Below are positions 34,589 through 43,894 of a DNA stretch of 64,000 bases, in pieces. The position numbers and the translations under genes are program-made. Below the pieces are notes generated by a model. That model saw nothing but the letters and a program-made list of their open reading frames with translations. It was not told where the DNA came from and did no database searches. How positions within the stretch are numbered: position 1 is the stretch's first letter; every line of letters starts with the position of its first letter. Source of the stretch: Pictodentalium vernedei (lineage: Eukaryota; Mollusca; Scaphopoda; Dentaliida; Dentaliidae); the NCBI GenBank assembly GCA_031216915.1, contig CM062293.1:153520285-153584284 (forward strand), written 5' to 3'.

Positions 34589-35180
34589 TTGGTGTTTAAC
34601 CCTTTACCTAACGAATCGCCCGCATCCGCCCGCGTAATATGAAAATTCAGCAGTTAAAAAAATATTATTTTTTCAAAAAATTTAAACAAAACCATATCAT
34701 GTGACCCCTCGTTGGAACGAGCTCGTCGAGCTCGTTCCAACGAGGGGTCACATGATATGGTTTTGTTGAAATTTTTTGAAAAATTGAAAAAGATGATACT
34801 TAAAATAGATTTTGATATCGTCTGCGTTTGATAAAGGGTTAAGGTCACACATTTCTGCACAATGGCTAACCATGACCTCGACAGTTTTACGGGTGGAGGA
34901 AGCCGGAGTACCCAGAGAGAACCACCGAGCAACGGCGAGCAACTGTCAGCTCCCCAACATACTAACTCCACACAAGCAGGGTTAGCATTGGTTGAAGACA
35001 AGGCACCATCGACGTGCAGTACGCCTTAGTACACAACGTCACCGTGCCCCCACGCGGGCAATGGGGATGAAGTGTCTTGCCAAAGGACACAACGCGATTG
35101 CCGCAGGTGGGATTCGAACTGAGGACCTCTCAGCTTGCAGCCTGCACCTCTACCTACTGAGCCACTGAGCCACCGCGCCC
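34546..35180 (-). mobile_element. tRNA-derived SINE with a nested MITE B
   Basis: Target duplications CCACGCTGTTGATAT (34531-34545) and CCACACTGTTGATAT (35181-35195) differ at one base. On the minus strand, the head near 35180 reads GGCGCGGTGGCTCAGTGG (A box) then CAGTTCGAATCCC (B box). The tail is a long TTTA repeat, 34546-34591 on the plus strand. Removing the insertion at 34596-34841 leaves about 390 bp. The head has an extra GGCTCAGTAGGTAG relative to the plus copy at 34011. Confidence 0.9.
34596..34841 (+). mobile_element. MITE B nested in a SINE at TTAA
   Basis: TTAA at 34596-34599 and 34838-34841. The left arm is GAATCGCCCGCATCCGCCCG and the right arm is GATATCGTCTGCGTTTG, inverted relative to the copy at 30811. 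The palindrome arms of about 50 nt have one or two mismatches. The paralogous SINE at 39414 keeps the empty site GGTGTTTAAGGTCACAT, with its TTAA at 39439-39442. Confidence 0.92.
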
Positions 35181-35195
35181 CCACACTGTTGATAT

Positions 35196-35620
35196 AATGA
35201 ACAGATAAAAAGTTATAGATCATCAAAAGATGGTGAAAACCTCGTTTTTTTATTTTTAAATGGGATTCAACCGAGAATAATAGTCAAACGTTCAAAATGA
35301 TTGGATAAAAATTTGTAAAAAGCACACATCGATGATACAAATTCGCTAAAATTTCAAAATTTCAATTGCCATATGAAATTCCAATACCCCTAGTTTTAAA
35401 TTTACTGACAGCTTTAGGAAATTAAAGGGAGTTAATCGTCCCGCAAAGCTCTTCCAATGACGAACATTGTCAGCCATGAAAATATAAAAATATTAATAAC
35501 TTGCGGCCCTTCCACTTTCATCGTAGTTCTGCCGCCACACACACGCTCACACTTTTAATGTTTAGGAATAATAAGTTTACCATGGAGTTTTTTAATCAAC
35601 ATTTATTTATTTATTATTAT
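35196..35620. other. Unassigned stretch
   Basis: No feature recognised between the SINE and the paired MITE A copies. Confidence 0.4.
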
Positions 35621-35794
35621 TTAACCCCTTGCCCCCCTCCCCTCCAAAACAAAGCCAAAATAAAATACTTCAGAAAACAATTCTTGAATAACTGAAATTT
35701 AATTTTTTTTTTATCCCAGAAACATAGCTTATGGCACCTCATTGGAGCGACCTCGTTGAGCTCGCTCTGATGAAGGGTCATAAGCTATGTTTTT
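35621..35794 (-). mobile_element. MITE A, older copy truncated by a younger one
   Basis: It starts with TTAACCCCTTGCC and carries ATTCTTGAATAACTGAAATTT, CATAGCTTATGGCACCTCATTGG, GAGCTCGCTCTGATG and GTCATAAGCTATG. It breaks off at the T run that opens the next copy. The palindrome arms are clearly more mismatched than those of the neighbour. Confidence 0.7.
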
Positions 35795-36033
35795 TTACCC
35801 TTTACCTAACATGAAAAAAGGCGACACCTGCAAAACAAATTCTTGAATAACTAACTTTTTTCATTTTTTGTCTCACAAACATAGGTTATGACCCCTCATT
35901 GGAACGAGCTCAACGAGCTCCTTCCAATGAGATGTCATAACCTATGTTTTGGAGACAAAAATGAAAAAATTAATTGGCGATTTTTGAGAATAACGCTTTT
36001 CGGTTTTGGCCGTTACGTTGGGTAAAGGGATAA
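35795..36033 (-). mobile_element. MITE A abutting an older copy
   Basis: TTACCCTTTACCTAACATG at the left and GGCCGTTACGTTGGGTAAAGGG at the right, in minus orientation. The TTAA ends have decayed to TTTA and ATAA. The palindrome turns at GAGCTCAACGAGCTC with a few mismatches. Confidence 0.85.
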
Positions 36034-37000
36034 ACAGAAATTGAAAAAATATAATTAGTGACCCGTCCACTTTCATTTTAGTTCTGTCGCCCATATTCGG
36101 ACACCAAACAGAACAGACTGTTTCGTGTGTTTTAGGTTTAAATCGGGTTGTAGAGAGACACAGTCTTCTGAACTGTTGTTATCTGGTACATCACTGAATT
36201 GAGCCGATGAAAATACTAATCAGTTGTGCCATAGTTCAGATTATCGAATGCAGTAATTACATTTAAGCTGTAGACTCTTTATTGACCTATCAGATTTACA
36301 CACTGTTCGTGGTATTTGAACTGCGTCTCGGTCTGACTGGGTCGATATTCTCATATAAACCCCCTTACCATTCGCGCCACGCTTTATATTTTTTTATTTT
36401 GATTTCCAATGCACAGGTTTTCATTTCTGTTGTCAAAAAGAACCAACATAATCCTTATAACACGGTATCAAAGGCAGAAATGCATTCAACAGATTCGGGT
36501 ATAAAAACACAGACTTTGAATTTTAAGTGATAATAATACCAGAATAAAATGGTTAAAGGCTGTTATATGTCATATAAAAACAGCGCAGGTCATTTCGGCT
36601 GTTAACACAACTTTCTTAATTAATAAATATTAAAAGTGTAGGCATGTGTGCCAGTAGTTTTTTTTCCCATGAAGGAATTTCGGGGAATGAGTGCACTAAG
36701 GTGGTAGTGCACATAGACGAAGATTGCAATTAACGTGTGCATTCTGAGCTCATGACGTCAACAGTTTTTTTTTGATATGTGTTCCCATCATGTGATGTAA
36801 ATTTCCTAGTAAGGGACTACACAGTAAGTATAAATGCCCGCAACAAAACTACTGAAAATAAAAAAAATAAAGGGTACCCCCACCTTTTAATTGCAATCCA
36901 TATTTTGACATTTTAGGCCGTTTCAGACTAGTACTGTACCATACTAACAAATGTTCGAAGAGATGTGGAAATCAGAAAAGTCTACGAAATGAGCCCTTCC
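36034..37000. other. Unassigned stretch
   Basis: An 82-codon plus ORF (36282-36530) without motifs; no repeat recognised. Confidence 0.4.
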
Positions 37001-37280
37001 TTTATCCCTTTACCCAACGTAACGGCCTAAACCAACCAGGTCTGTTTACAAAAATCACCATTCAGTTTTCATTATTTTTAATTTTTTTCTGTCTCAAAAA
37101 CATAGTTTATGCCTCCCCCCCCCCCCCCCCCCCCCGTCACTGGAACAAATTCAACGAACTCGTTCCATTGAGGGCGGGGGGGCACAAGCTATGTCTTTGA
37201 CGCAAAAATGAAAACAATTAAGTTATTCAAAGATTCTGTTTGCATGTGCCGTCTGTGTTTCGTGTTAGGTAAAGGGTTAA
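37001..37280 (+). mobile_element. MITE A with expanded C and G runs in its stem
   Basis: The left end CCCTTTACCCAACGTAACGG and the right end GTTAGGTAAAGGGTTAA (TTAA 37277-37280) give plus orientation. The short CCCC of the left palindrome arm has become 21 C residues (37115-37135), and the facing GGGG of the right arm has become GGGCGGGGGGG (37172-37182). The outer stem is still recognisable. Confidence 0.88.
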
Positions 37281-37281
37281 T

Positions 37282-37536
37282 ATGCACATGTCCGAGGCCA
37301 AACATAGCACAATGCGAGGTATGCTATTGACAAAAGGTAGACACAAGCAACTGGAAGTACTTGTAGAAAAACGATTATTCCCAAAGTGTATTGGAAAAGA
37401 CGTTGAATGCGAGGAAAATGTTATCCGCAAAAGCCCATTTTACAAGAAAGCATGCGAAAAATTCCTTAATGCAATCGGAAAGAAGAAAACGAGACGATTG
37501 AGAACACGAATGTCAGAAATTATTTCCTTAGAATAG
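37282..37536 (+). CDS. 84-codon ORF, unknown product (weak)
   Basis: The ORF starts with ATG just outside a MITE A and ends at a TAG at 37534-37536. The peptide is lysine- and arginine-rich, with a CIGKDVECEEN stretch and a basic KKKTRRLRTRM segment near the C-terminus, and it lies outside all repeats I can recognise. The composition looks more like protein than its neighbours do. There is no domain I can name, no splice evidence, and the length is within chance. Confidence 0.15.
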   Translation: MHMSEAKHSTMRGMLLTKGRHKQLEVLVEKRLFPKCIGKDVECEENVIRKSPFYKKACEKFLNAIGKKKTRRLRTRMSEIISLE

Positions 37537-37843
37537 TCAGGAATAAAGATCCAGAAGCATTCAACAGCATCTGCAACATGGTTTGGTTACTTTTTGAAGA
37601 ACCAACAGGTACTTCGATTGCAAATTGTTACGTTTGTCCATATTATTTACTTACCATTTTTCCTATCTACCCTTGGTTGTTCGTATTATGCATTTGTGTC
37701 TTTTACACCATCTATCTTCGTCGTACCACGGCCAGGGTGTTCACGCTTCAATGTTGTTGCCCGGATATGTGAACTTAGTTGTCATGTGAACTTCAACTAA
37801 ATACTCAATTCGAGCGACAGTCTTTTTCAGGTGTGCTTCAGTC

Positions 37844-38438
37844 TATAGGGTTGAGTGGTGTCGTGGTGGACCTCTGATGTGAGGTGTTGCAGATGGGAAA
37901 ATATCTGGCGGGAAATCGGGAATCAGCAATGCATATTATTACCACTCAACCTATAAGATACTGGTCGATCAATGTGATTCTGGAGGGCCGTTAAAACTCC
38001 ATAATTTCAGTGATGTCATTCGACGGAGCCGGGCCGCGGGCGGTAATGGTATAAATAGCCATTAGCGGCCCGCGGCCCGGCTATTTTTAGATTTTATGGT
38101 CTAATGAATTACTCCCATTCGGATGACGTCCCTTTGTATTTCTGAACTGAAGACGAACGCACGATCGAAACAGAAATATCGAACCGACTTTAGTGATTAT
38201 TTCTTCCAGCAATTCCCTCGTGCGGTTAGCTGTAACAGGGAGTGGTAATAATAATAATAACATGATTGTTGTCAGGCATCATGATTCATTAGCGGCCCTG
38301 CAGCATGGATGAACAGCCCTTGTGCTTATTAACGACCCTCGACTTCATCTCGGGCCTTTAATAAACCCTCGGGCTGTTAATCATTGCTGCAGGGCCGCTA
38401 ATGAACCATAATGCCCTCCAAAATCATGTTATTGTTAT
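37844..38438. repeat. Cluster of nested palindromes
   Basis: The outermost pair is TATAGGGTTGAGTGGT (37844-37859) facing ACCACTCAACCTATA (37941-37955). Next comes a GC-rich hairpin, GCCGGGCCGCGGGCGGTAATGG facing CCATTAGCGGCCCGCGGCC (38027-38082). Then follows a hairpin of about 185 bp (38252-38438) whose arms share TCATTAGCGGCCCTGCAGC. The block TGATTCTGGAGGGCC near 37977 is an inverted match to GGCCCTCCAAAATCA-like text near 38413, linking the two halves. It is probably two or more related hairpin elements, one inserted in the other. Confidence 0.55.
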
Positions 38439-38617
38439 ATTCTTCTATAAAATGTTTGTGTTGTTCCATATCAAATAATATAACAATCATCATTGTAACT
38501 ACATCTTGCCCTGCAGTGTGAATAACTCGATATTTTGTTCACCCTGTGGAACAATACATTCTACAGAATAGGGAGGTCAAGTTACTACTTGATGATACAC
38601 GGAAAGGAATTTCCCCC

Positions 38618-38655
38618 CCCCCCCCCCCCAAAAAAAAAAAACAAAAACAAAAAAA
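38618..38655. repeat. C run followed by A run
   Basis: A C homopolymer of about 18 directly followed by an A-rich tract. It explains the proline- and lysine-rich segment of the ORF crossing it (38546-38845), which I do not call coding. Confidence 0.85.
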
Positions 38656-38821
38656 AATTCAATTCTGTGAAAACGTACAAGAGGTACCGGGGGATTTTCA
38701 AGTAGTGGGCCTGAAGGCAGATATCGGAAGGCCTTTTGCAGAAATGTATCTTGCGTTACTTCTGTGGCTTTTCAGAAAATGTGGAAAGTATTGCATCGCC
38801 TGGAATCTTCACCCTGCGTGG

Positions 38822-38882
38822 ATTAAAACCCTTTATCTACCGTAACGGTCGTATCCGACCAGGGCTCTTCGTTTTCTAGCCG
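38822..38882 (+). mobile_element. MITE A, left-end fragment
   Basis: ATTAAAACCCTTTATCTACC followed by GTAACGGTCGTATCCGACCA matches only the first 60 bp of a plus-orientation copy. Confidence 0.55.
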
Positions 38883-39413
38883 TTTAAGTAAAGAACTTAA
38901 TAGTACTTCTCTGTCCTACTACTGTACCTCACTAAAACGAAAATAAACTACTATACAGACGAGATCGGAAACAGTTTAACATTGCTAACTTGCAAGTTAT
39001 GGTATTCAAAGGTTCATTATATTTAAATTTTAAAACTTTTCCGGCCAAATGTACGTGTGAACTATAAATCCTAGATGTCTCGGGAAACGCCTGTTCGCCA
39101 CTGGACCCATGTTAATACCTTATGATTCGTGTCAAGTTTGAGAAAAATACCAGTACGATCTTCTAGAAGAAAATCATTATAAAAGAGTGCCGCTGTCGTA
39201 CTTTTAATCTTTCAGCGTCCTCTATCACACGAAACAGCCATTTTCACCCAAGTTGCTCAAGAAAATCCCAGTTCCATTCCTATGTTTTCAGTTACAACTT
39301 GCGGAATTGTCTTATGTTTTTTTCAAAGCGAAAAACGTGTTCACCACGTCCATGATGCCAACAGAGGAGCATACGCTATGCACTGGAATAAAATATTTTT
39401 CGGTTATTTTAAA

Positions 39414-39784
39414 TACTTATTTATTTATATATTGGTGTTTAAGGTCACATACTTATGCACAATGGCTAATCGTGACTGTGACAGTTTTATGGGTGGAGGA
39501 AGCCGGAGTACCCGGTGATAACCACCGAGCATTGACGGGCAGCTGTCAGCTCCTCAACATTCTAACTCTGTTCAAGCTCCGCTCAAGCAGGGCTACAGCG
39601 GTTGAAGACATGTGCACCATCGACGTGCAGTACGCCTTAGTACACGGCGCCGTCGTGCCCCCATTAGGCAACCGGGATAAAGTGCCTTGGCCAAGGACAC
39701 GACGCGGGTCGTCCGGGACGGGGATCGAACTCGGGACCTCTAGCATAGAAATACAACAGCCTACCACTAAACCACCGTGCTCCC
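39414..39784 (-). mobile_element. tRNA-derived SINE with 14-bp target duplication
   Basis: TCGGTTATTTTAAA is present at 39400-39413 and 39785-39798. On the minus strand, the head is GGGAGCACGGTGGTTTAGTGG (A box TGGTTTAGTGG), followed by GAGTTCGATCCCC (B box). The body runs through GTACTGCACGTCGATGG and CTCCGGCTTCCTCC to an AATATATAAATAAATAA-type tail. It carries the unoccupied TTAA that MITE B occupies in the copy at 34546. A 192-codon plus ORF crosses it and is rejected. Confidence 0.92.
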
Positions 39785-39798
39785 TCGGTTATTTTAAA

Positions 39799-40388
39799 AC
39801 ATTTCGCGTGGGTGGTCGGCTCCTTGTGTAAAGAATAACTGCAACCAAGTCAAGTACAACTAATTCATTTAATAAATCCGAGTCATTAGGAGTGCTAGCA
39901 TTGGGACTATGTATCTTCAAAGCTAATACAGTTTAGATAGTGACGCAAAAAACATTCGAAACGCTAAACTGATCAGAAAACATCAAACGATTAACATTGA
40001 TGAACTTAAGGACTTTCATTGTTGAAGAATGAATGAAGGTTAACGCCCAGATTTCCTATCAACTTTAAAACGCTACAACCCGGAGAGGTCACGATTAACA
40101 GACAAATATAAATGTAACAACCAACACAGAAGATAAATATTAGCCATGCGGTACCAGCATTCATTGGTGAATTATACATTTCGCCTTTTGTTCACATAAT
40201 TTACTGTGTATTATTTATCCAAGTATTTCATTTCGAAGACAAGATTGGGTAACATACTTTTAAAACTTTCTGTTTATTCGCATTTCAAAGAAAAGTTACG
40301 CCACAGTGTTAGACAGTTTTTCTGAGTGGAAACTTGGTTGTGGTTTTTGAACTTTTCTACCACGTCCGTGGATTATTCATCGGTTCAC
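39799..40388. other. Unassigned stretch
   Basis: No feature recognised. Confidence 0.4.
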
Positions 40389-41067
40389 TACACTCTAAAA
40401 TCAGTTGGGTTAAAAATCAACTGGGTTGAGTACGGCGGCGTAGAAGCGACATGTGATGTTTAGTTACTAAATTGAATATTCAATTTACTAAATTGAATAT
40501 TCAATTTATTACAAGACTGTAAATTGAAAAAAACAGTCTTGTAATAAATTGAAAAAACAGTCTTGTAATAAATTGAATAAACAGTCTTGTAATAAATTGA
40601 ATATTCGATTTACTAAATTGTATATACAATTTAGTAAATTGAATAAACAGTCTTGTAATAAATTGAATAAACAGTCTCGTAATAAATTGAAACACCAGTC
40701 TTGTAATAAATTGAATATTCAATTTAGTAAATTGAAAAAAACAGTCTTGTAATAAATTGAATAAGCAGTTTCCTAAAAAATTGAATAAACAGTCTTGTAA
40801 TAAATTGAATATTCAATTTACTAAATTGAATATTCAATTTACTAAATTGAATATTCAATTTACTAAATTGAAAAAACAGTCTTGTAATAAATTGAATAAA
40901 CAGGCTCGTAATACATTAAATAAAAAGTCTTGTAATAAATTGAATATTCAATTTAGTAAATTGAATATTCAATTTAGTAACTAAACATCACATGTCGCTT
41001 CTACGCCGCCGTAGTTGAGTGAATATTGATTTGGGTTGACTTTTAACCCAACTGATTTTACAGTGTA
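40389..41067. mobile_element. 675-bp inverted-repeat element with a 21/24-bp periodic core
   Basis: TA at 40389-40390 and 41066-41067 flanks ends CACTCTAAAATCAGTTGGG and CCCAACTGATTTTACAGTG. Inside lies a second, perfect inverted pair, TACGGCGGCGTAGAAGCGAC and its complement, which continues to TAGTTACTAAATTG. The core (about 40470-40985) is made of two unit types. One is the 21-bp AAATTGAATATTCAATTTACT, itself a palindrome; the other is a 24-bp unit of AAATTGAAT plus AAACAGTCTTGTAAT. Both lengths are multiples of three, which keeps Lys/Gln/Ser/Asn-rich frames open on both strands. A short relative with the same ends lies at 45849-45957. Confidence 0.8.
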
Positions 41068-41174
41068 TATCATCTCTTGAATACCTTTCAAACAACGCAC
41101 TTCGTAATTTTACTGAACGGCGATGAACTGACCAACACGCAATGACGATCAGTAATGTGGCGTGTGGTGACGTT

Positions 41175-41428
41175 TTAACCCTTTACCTAACACGAAAAGC
41201 AGACGACACTTGCAAAAAAATTTCTTGAGTAACTAATTTTTTTCATTTTTTGTCTCAAAAACATAGGTTATGACCCCTCGTTGGAACGAGCTCGACGAGC
41301 TTGTTCCAACGAGGGGTCATGACCTATGTTTTTGAGACAAAAAGTGAAAAAATACTGAAAATTAATTGGCGATATTTGAGAATAGCGCTGGCCGGTTTTG
41401 ACCGTTAAAGGGTTGGGTAAAGGGTTAA
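41175..41428 (-). mobile_element. TTAA-flanked palindromic MITE, family A
   Basis: TTAA at 41175-41178 and 41425-41428. AAAAGCAGACGACACTTGC lies at the left and GGCCGGTTTTGACCGTTAAAGG at the right, where the GTTACGTTGGG block is duplicated or altered to GTTAAAGGGTTGGG. The palindrome is almost perfect. Confidence 0.9.
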
Positions 41429-41632
41429 ATCCAATCACATTATTTATTCAACATTTTGTCTGCAGCCTCTGGAAAATTAAGAAGACTGACACCCTACAGC
41501 TGTAAAGTCAGCTGTGGCTTCTAACCCCAACCATGCATCTTATAATGTACCTGTTCCCACCTTATCCAACTCAAACACGTAAAGTAAATACATTGTAAAG
41601 AAATACTGTAAAAGACTAGTAACCAACTGCAT
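41429..41632. other. Unassigned gap
   Basis: Nothing recognised. Confidence 0.4.
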
Positions 41633-42008
41633 TACAGTACAGTCGTCGTGGAGTGGTTGTGATCCACACGTGGGCAGTGATGTCCACGCATGCGTTTACC
41701 AGGTATAAATAAAAATCATCATCAACAAAATTTTAATTAATCCCTTATAAAAAAAGTATCATGGTAAACCATGGTAAATCCCAAAATACCCTGGTAATAC
41801 CATGGTATTACCAGGGTATTTTGGGATTTATCATGGTTTACCATGGTACTTTTTTTATAAGGGATGAAGCACCTGGTACAACCCGGTGCTTCGTTAATTA
41901 ATTTTTTGTGATAATCCTTTTCATTAGTGTTTGGAATCTAATAATAGTGCGTCCGTGGAAATATTGCCCACCCGTGGAAAGAGACCAGTCCACGGCGGCC
42001 GTACTGTA
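41633..42008 (+). mobile_element. Tc1/mariner-like MITE carrying a hairpin insertion
   Basis: TA at 41633-41634 and 42007-42008; ends CAGTACAGTCGTCGTGG and CACGGCGGCCGTACTG. The interior order is CCACACGTGGGCAGTGATG, CCACGCATGCGTTTACCAGG, then ATTTTAATTAAT, the insertion, GAAGCACCTGGTACAACCCG and CCACCCGTGGAAAGAG. Without the insertion it is about 250 bp, the usual size. Confidence 0.88.
41742..41863. mobile_element. 122-bp hairpin element nested in a Tc1-like MITE
   Basis: The ends are CCCTTATAAAAAAAGTA and TACTTTTTTTATAAGGG. The 61-nt arms contain CATGGTAAACCATGGTAAAT and ACCCTGGTAATACCATGG and differ at only two positions. The host reads ATTAAT before it and ATGAAGC after it, while uninterrupted relatives read TTAATTAATGAAG, so a 2-bp AT appears duplicated. 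No ORF. No other copy in the window. Confidence 0.82.
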
Positions 42009-43405
42009 CTTCTACAGTGGATGTTACGGTAAAAATCGGTTTTCGTTAAATAACTACCATTATCTGTTCTACCCAGGAGCAGGTCCTTGGACGTGATATT
42101 TGGTTTTATATCACGAGTCTTGTATGTTTTCATCGTTTCCTGATACAATACAGACATTGAGAAAGGTGCTAGGTACACCGCACATGGAATCAAGCCTACT
42201 TGTAAGAACATTATGTAAGAAACTCATCTGATTGGTCGTTGCGCATTTGAGTGACGTTATGACGTGGCTGAAATGTTTCGATACGAAACAGCGTCAAGCC
42301 AGAATGAAATCAAACGGCGGAAGGTGATATTTATCTTAAAAGACATAAGCCTCATTCACTTAATCCGTGAAATACAGGAAAAACTTCAACTCGGGTTATT
42401 GATTCCAGCTCTCTATATTCCACCCACGTTATGTTCTGTCTTATGGTTTTATTACAACAAAAGTTGTTCAACAGTCATGGGGAGAACACCAATTCATATG
42501 TTAAACCCTCTGCACACGGAAGTCCAAATACCAAAGTTCAAGCAGCAATCTTTTCCCATAATGCATCCAGGTATTAACATATTCAGTCTTGTTTGACAGA
42601 GGCCATTGACTGAATTGAGTAAATTCCTAGTTGCGTGCATAGTTTGAAATTTGGATATTTTTTATCACCAGTTTATAGAGGGTTAACCTGCGGCTGTATC
42701 GTTCGGCTTGGACGATATTTTATGTTTGTAAATGCAGGACTTCTAGAACTGAATAAGCTCGTTCTGTTAACGACTTTGCTCTACTGAACATGGGGACTCA
42801 GGTGTTAGTATAATTATACTTCGTAAAAATTACGGTGGACAGCCTGTTCCAGTCATCTGACTGTATTTTTAACTGTCATATTTTTCCAGAGTACATTACT
42901 GAATTACTCATCATCACTCCGGTTTCAATTTAGCTAACGTTTTAGATATAATGATGTACATGGCATTAGGAAAAATAAAAAAGACACAAAATCCGTCTTA
43001 CCTGTAACTTGGGCGATACTTTAGCGTTCATATGGATATCCTTCTCCCCACTCTACACTTAGAACTTCGTCACCACCTTTAGGACGGTTAAACACAGGAC
43101 GCGTCGCGAGTGATGTGAGCCATTCGATGATGTTATATCATTTTTTCTCCTCACTTTGAAATTTAGACCCAGTGTAACGTTCCCAATTTGAGCCATACCC
43201 TGAAGCCAGTAAGCAAGCTGAAAACTTTCAACCCGGTAAACATAAATGTTTGCATAAAGAAAAATTGACAAAAGACGAGCAGACTTCAAAGTAACAATAA
43301 TTGGATAGTGAGAAATTCAGGAGCGTAGTTATTGGGGTGAAGGAGGTGTGACCTTCCTCAAGAATTTTCCAGTCGAACCATTTTTGTCAAGACAGGACTT
43401 GGTAT
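42009..43405. other. Unassigned stretch with weak ORFs
   Basis: A 110-codon plus ORF (42264-42596) and a 95-codon minus ORF (41924-42211, overlapping the MITE) show no motif. A small hairpin, GTGATAT facing ATATCAC, lies at about 42093-42114. No repeat family recognised. Confidence 0.4.
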
Positions 43406-43653
43406 TTAACTGGTTGAGGGCTAGATTATTTTTGGTGATCTGAATTTGTTCATCAGAATTTGTTTTATTACAAATTATTGGAGAGTGCCCACAGGCACTC
43501 TCCAATAATTTGTAATAAAACAAATTTATATAAACAAAATATTATTTGCATTTGACTGAATATGAAACATGAGCGAGGAAAACGTTGGCTTTGCACTGGT
43601 ACTCTCAGTTTTTTGAAAGCCCTGATAACGGCTTCTAGCACTCAACCAGTTAA
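43406..43653. mobile_element. TTAA-flanked palindromic MITE, family C
   Basis: TTAA at 43406-43409 and 43650-43653. The ends CTGGTTGAGGGCTAGA and TCTAGCACTCAACCAG and the centre hairpin GGAGAGTGCC facing GGCACTCTCC are better preserved than in the copy at 13039. Length 248 bp. Confidence 0.9.
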
Positions 43654-43894
43654 AATATCAGTTCTCTCTTGCTAGTGACCATGTGCGTTTTTAAGGACTA
43701 GATTTGACATTTGGACGTGTGCCACAAACGAGGGCTGTAACACCCGATTTAGTCTGTTGGGGATCCGGCATGATCAATTTGGAATACTGGTGCAGTACGT
43801 GTTCATCACAAGTTGCGTCAGGACTACAATGTGTATTTCATTTATTTACTAATAAATTTCCAAAAAATCTTGAGTATTTTAGCTATAATCCCGA

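Noticed and set aside
34546..34591. Independent TTTA microsatellite
   Set aside because: It is the tail of the minus-strand SINE, lying just inside its target duplication.
39253..39831. 192-codon plus-strand ORF, the longest in the window
   Set aside because: Most of it is the minus-strand SINE at 39414-39784 read backwards.
40501..40984. Asn/Lys/Gln/Ser-rich repeat proteins on both strands
   Set aside because: The frames stay open only because the 21- and 24-bp DNA units are multiples of three; both strands are open at once and no start context or second coding copy supports a gene.
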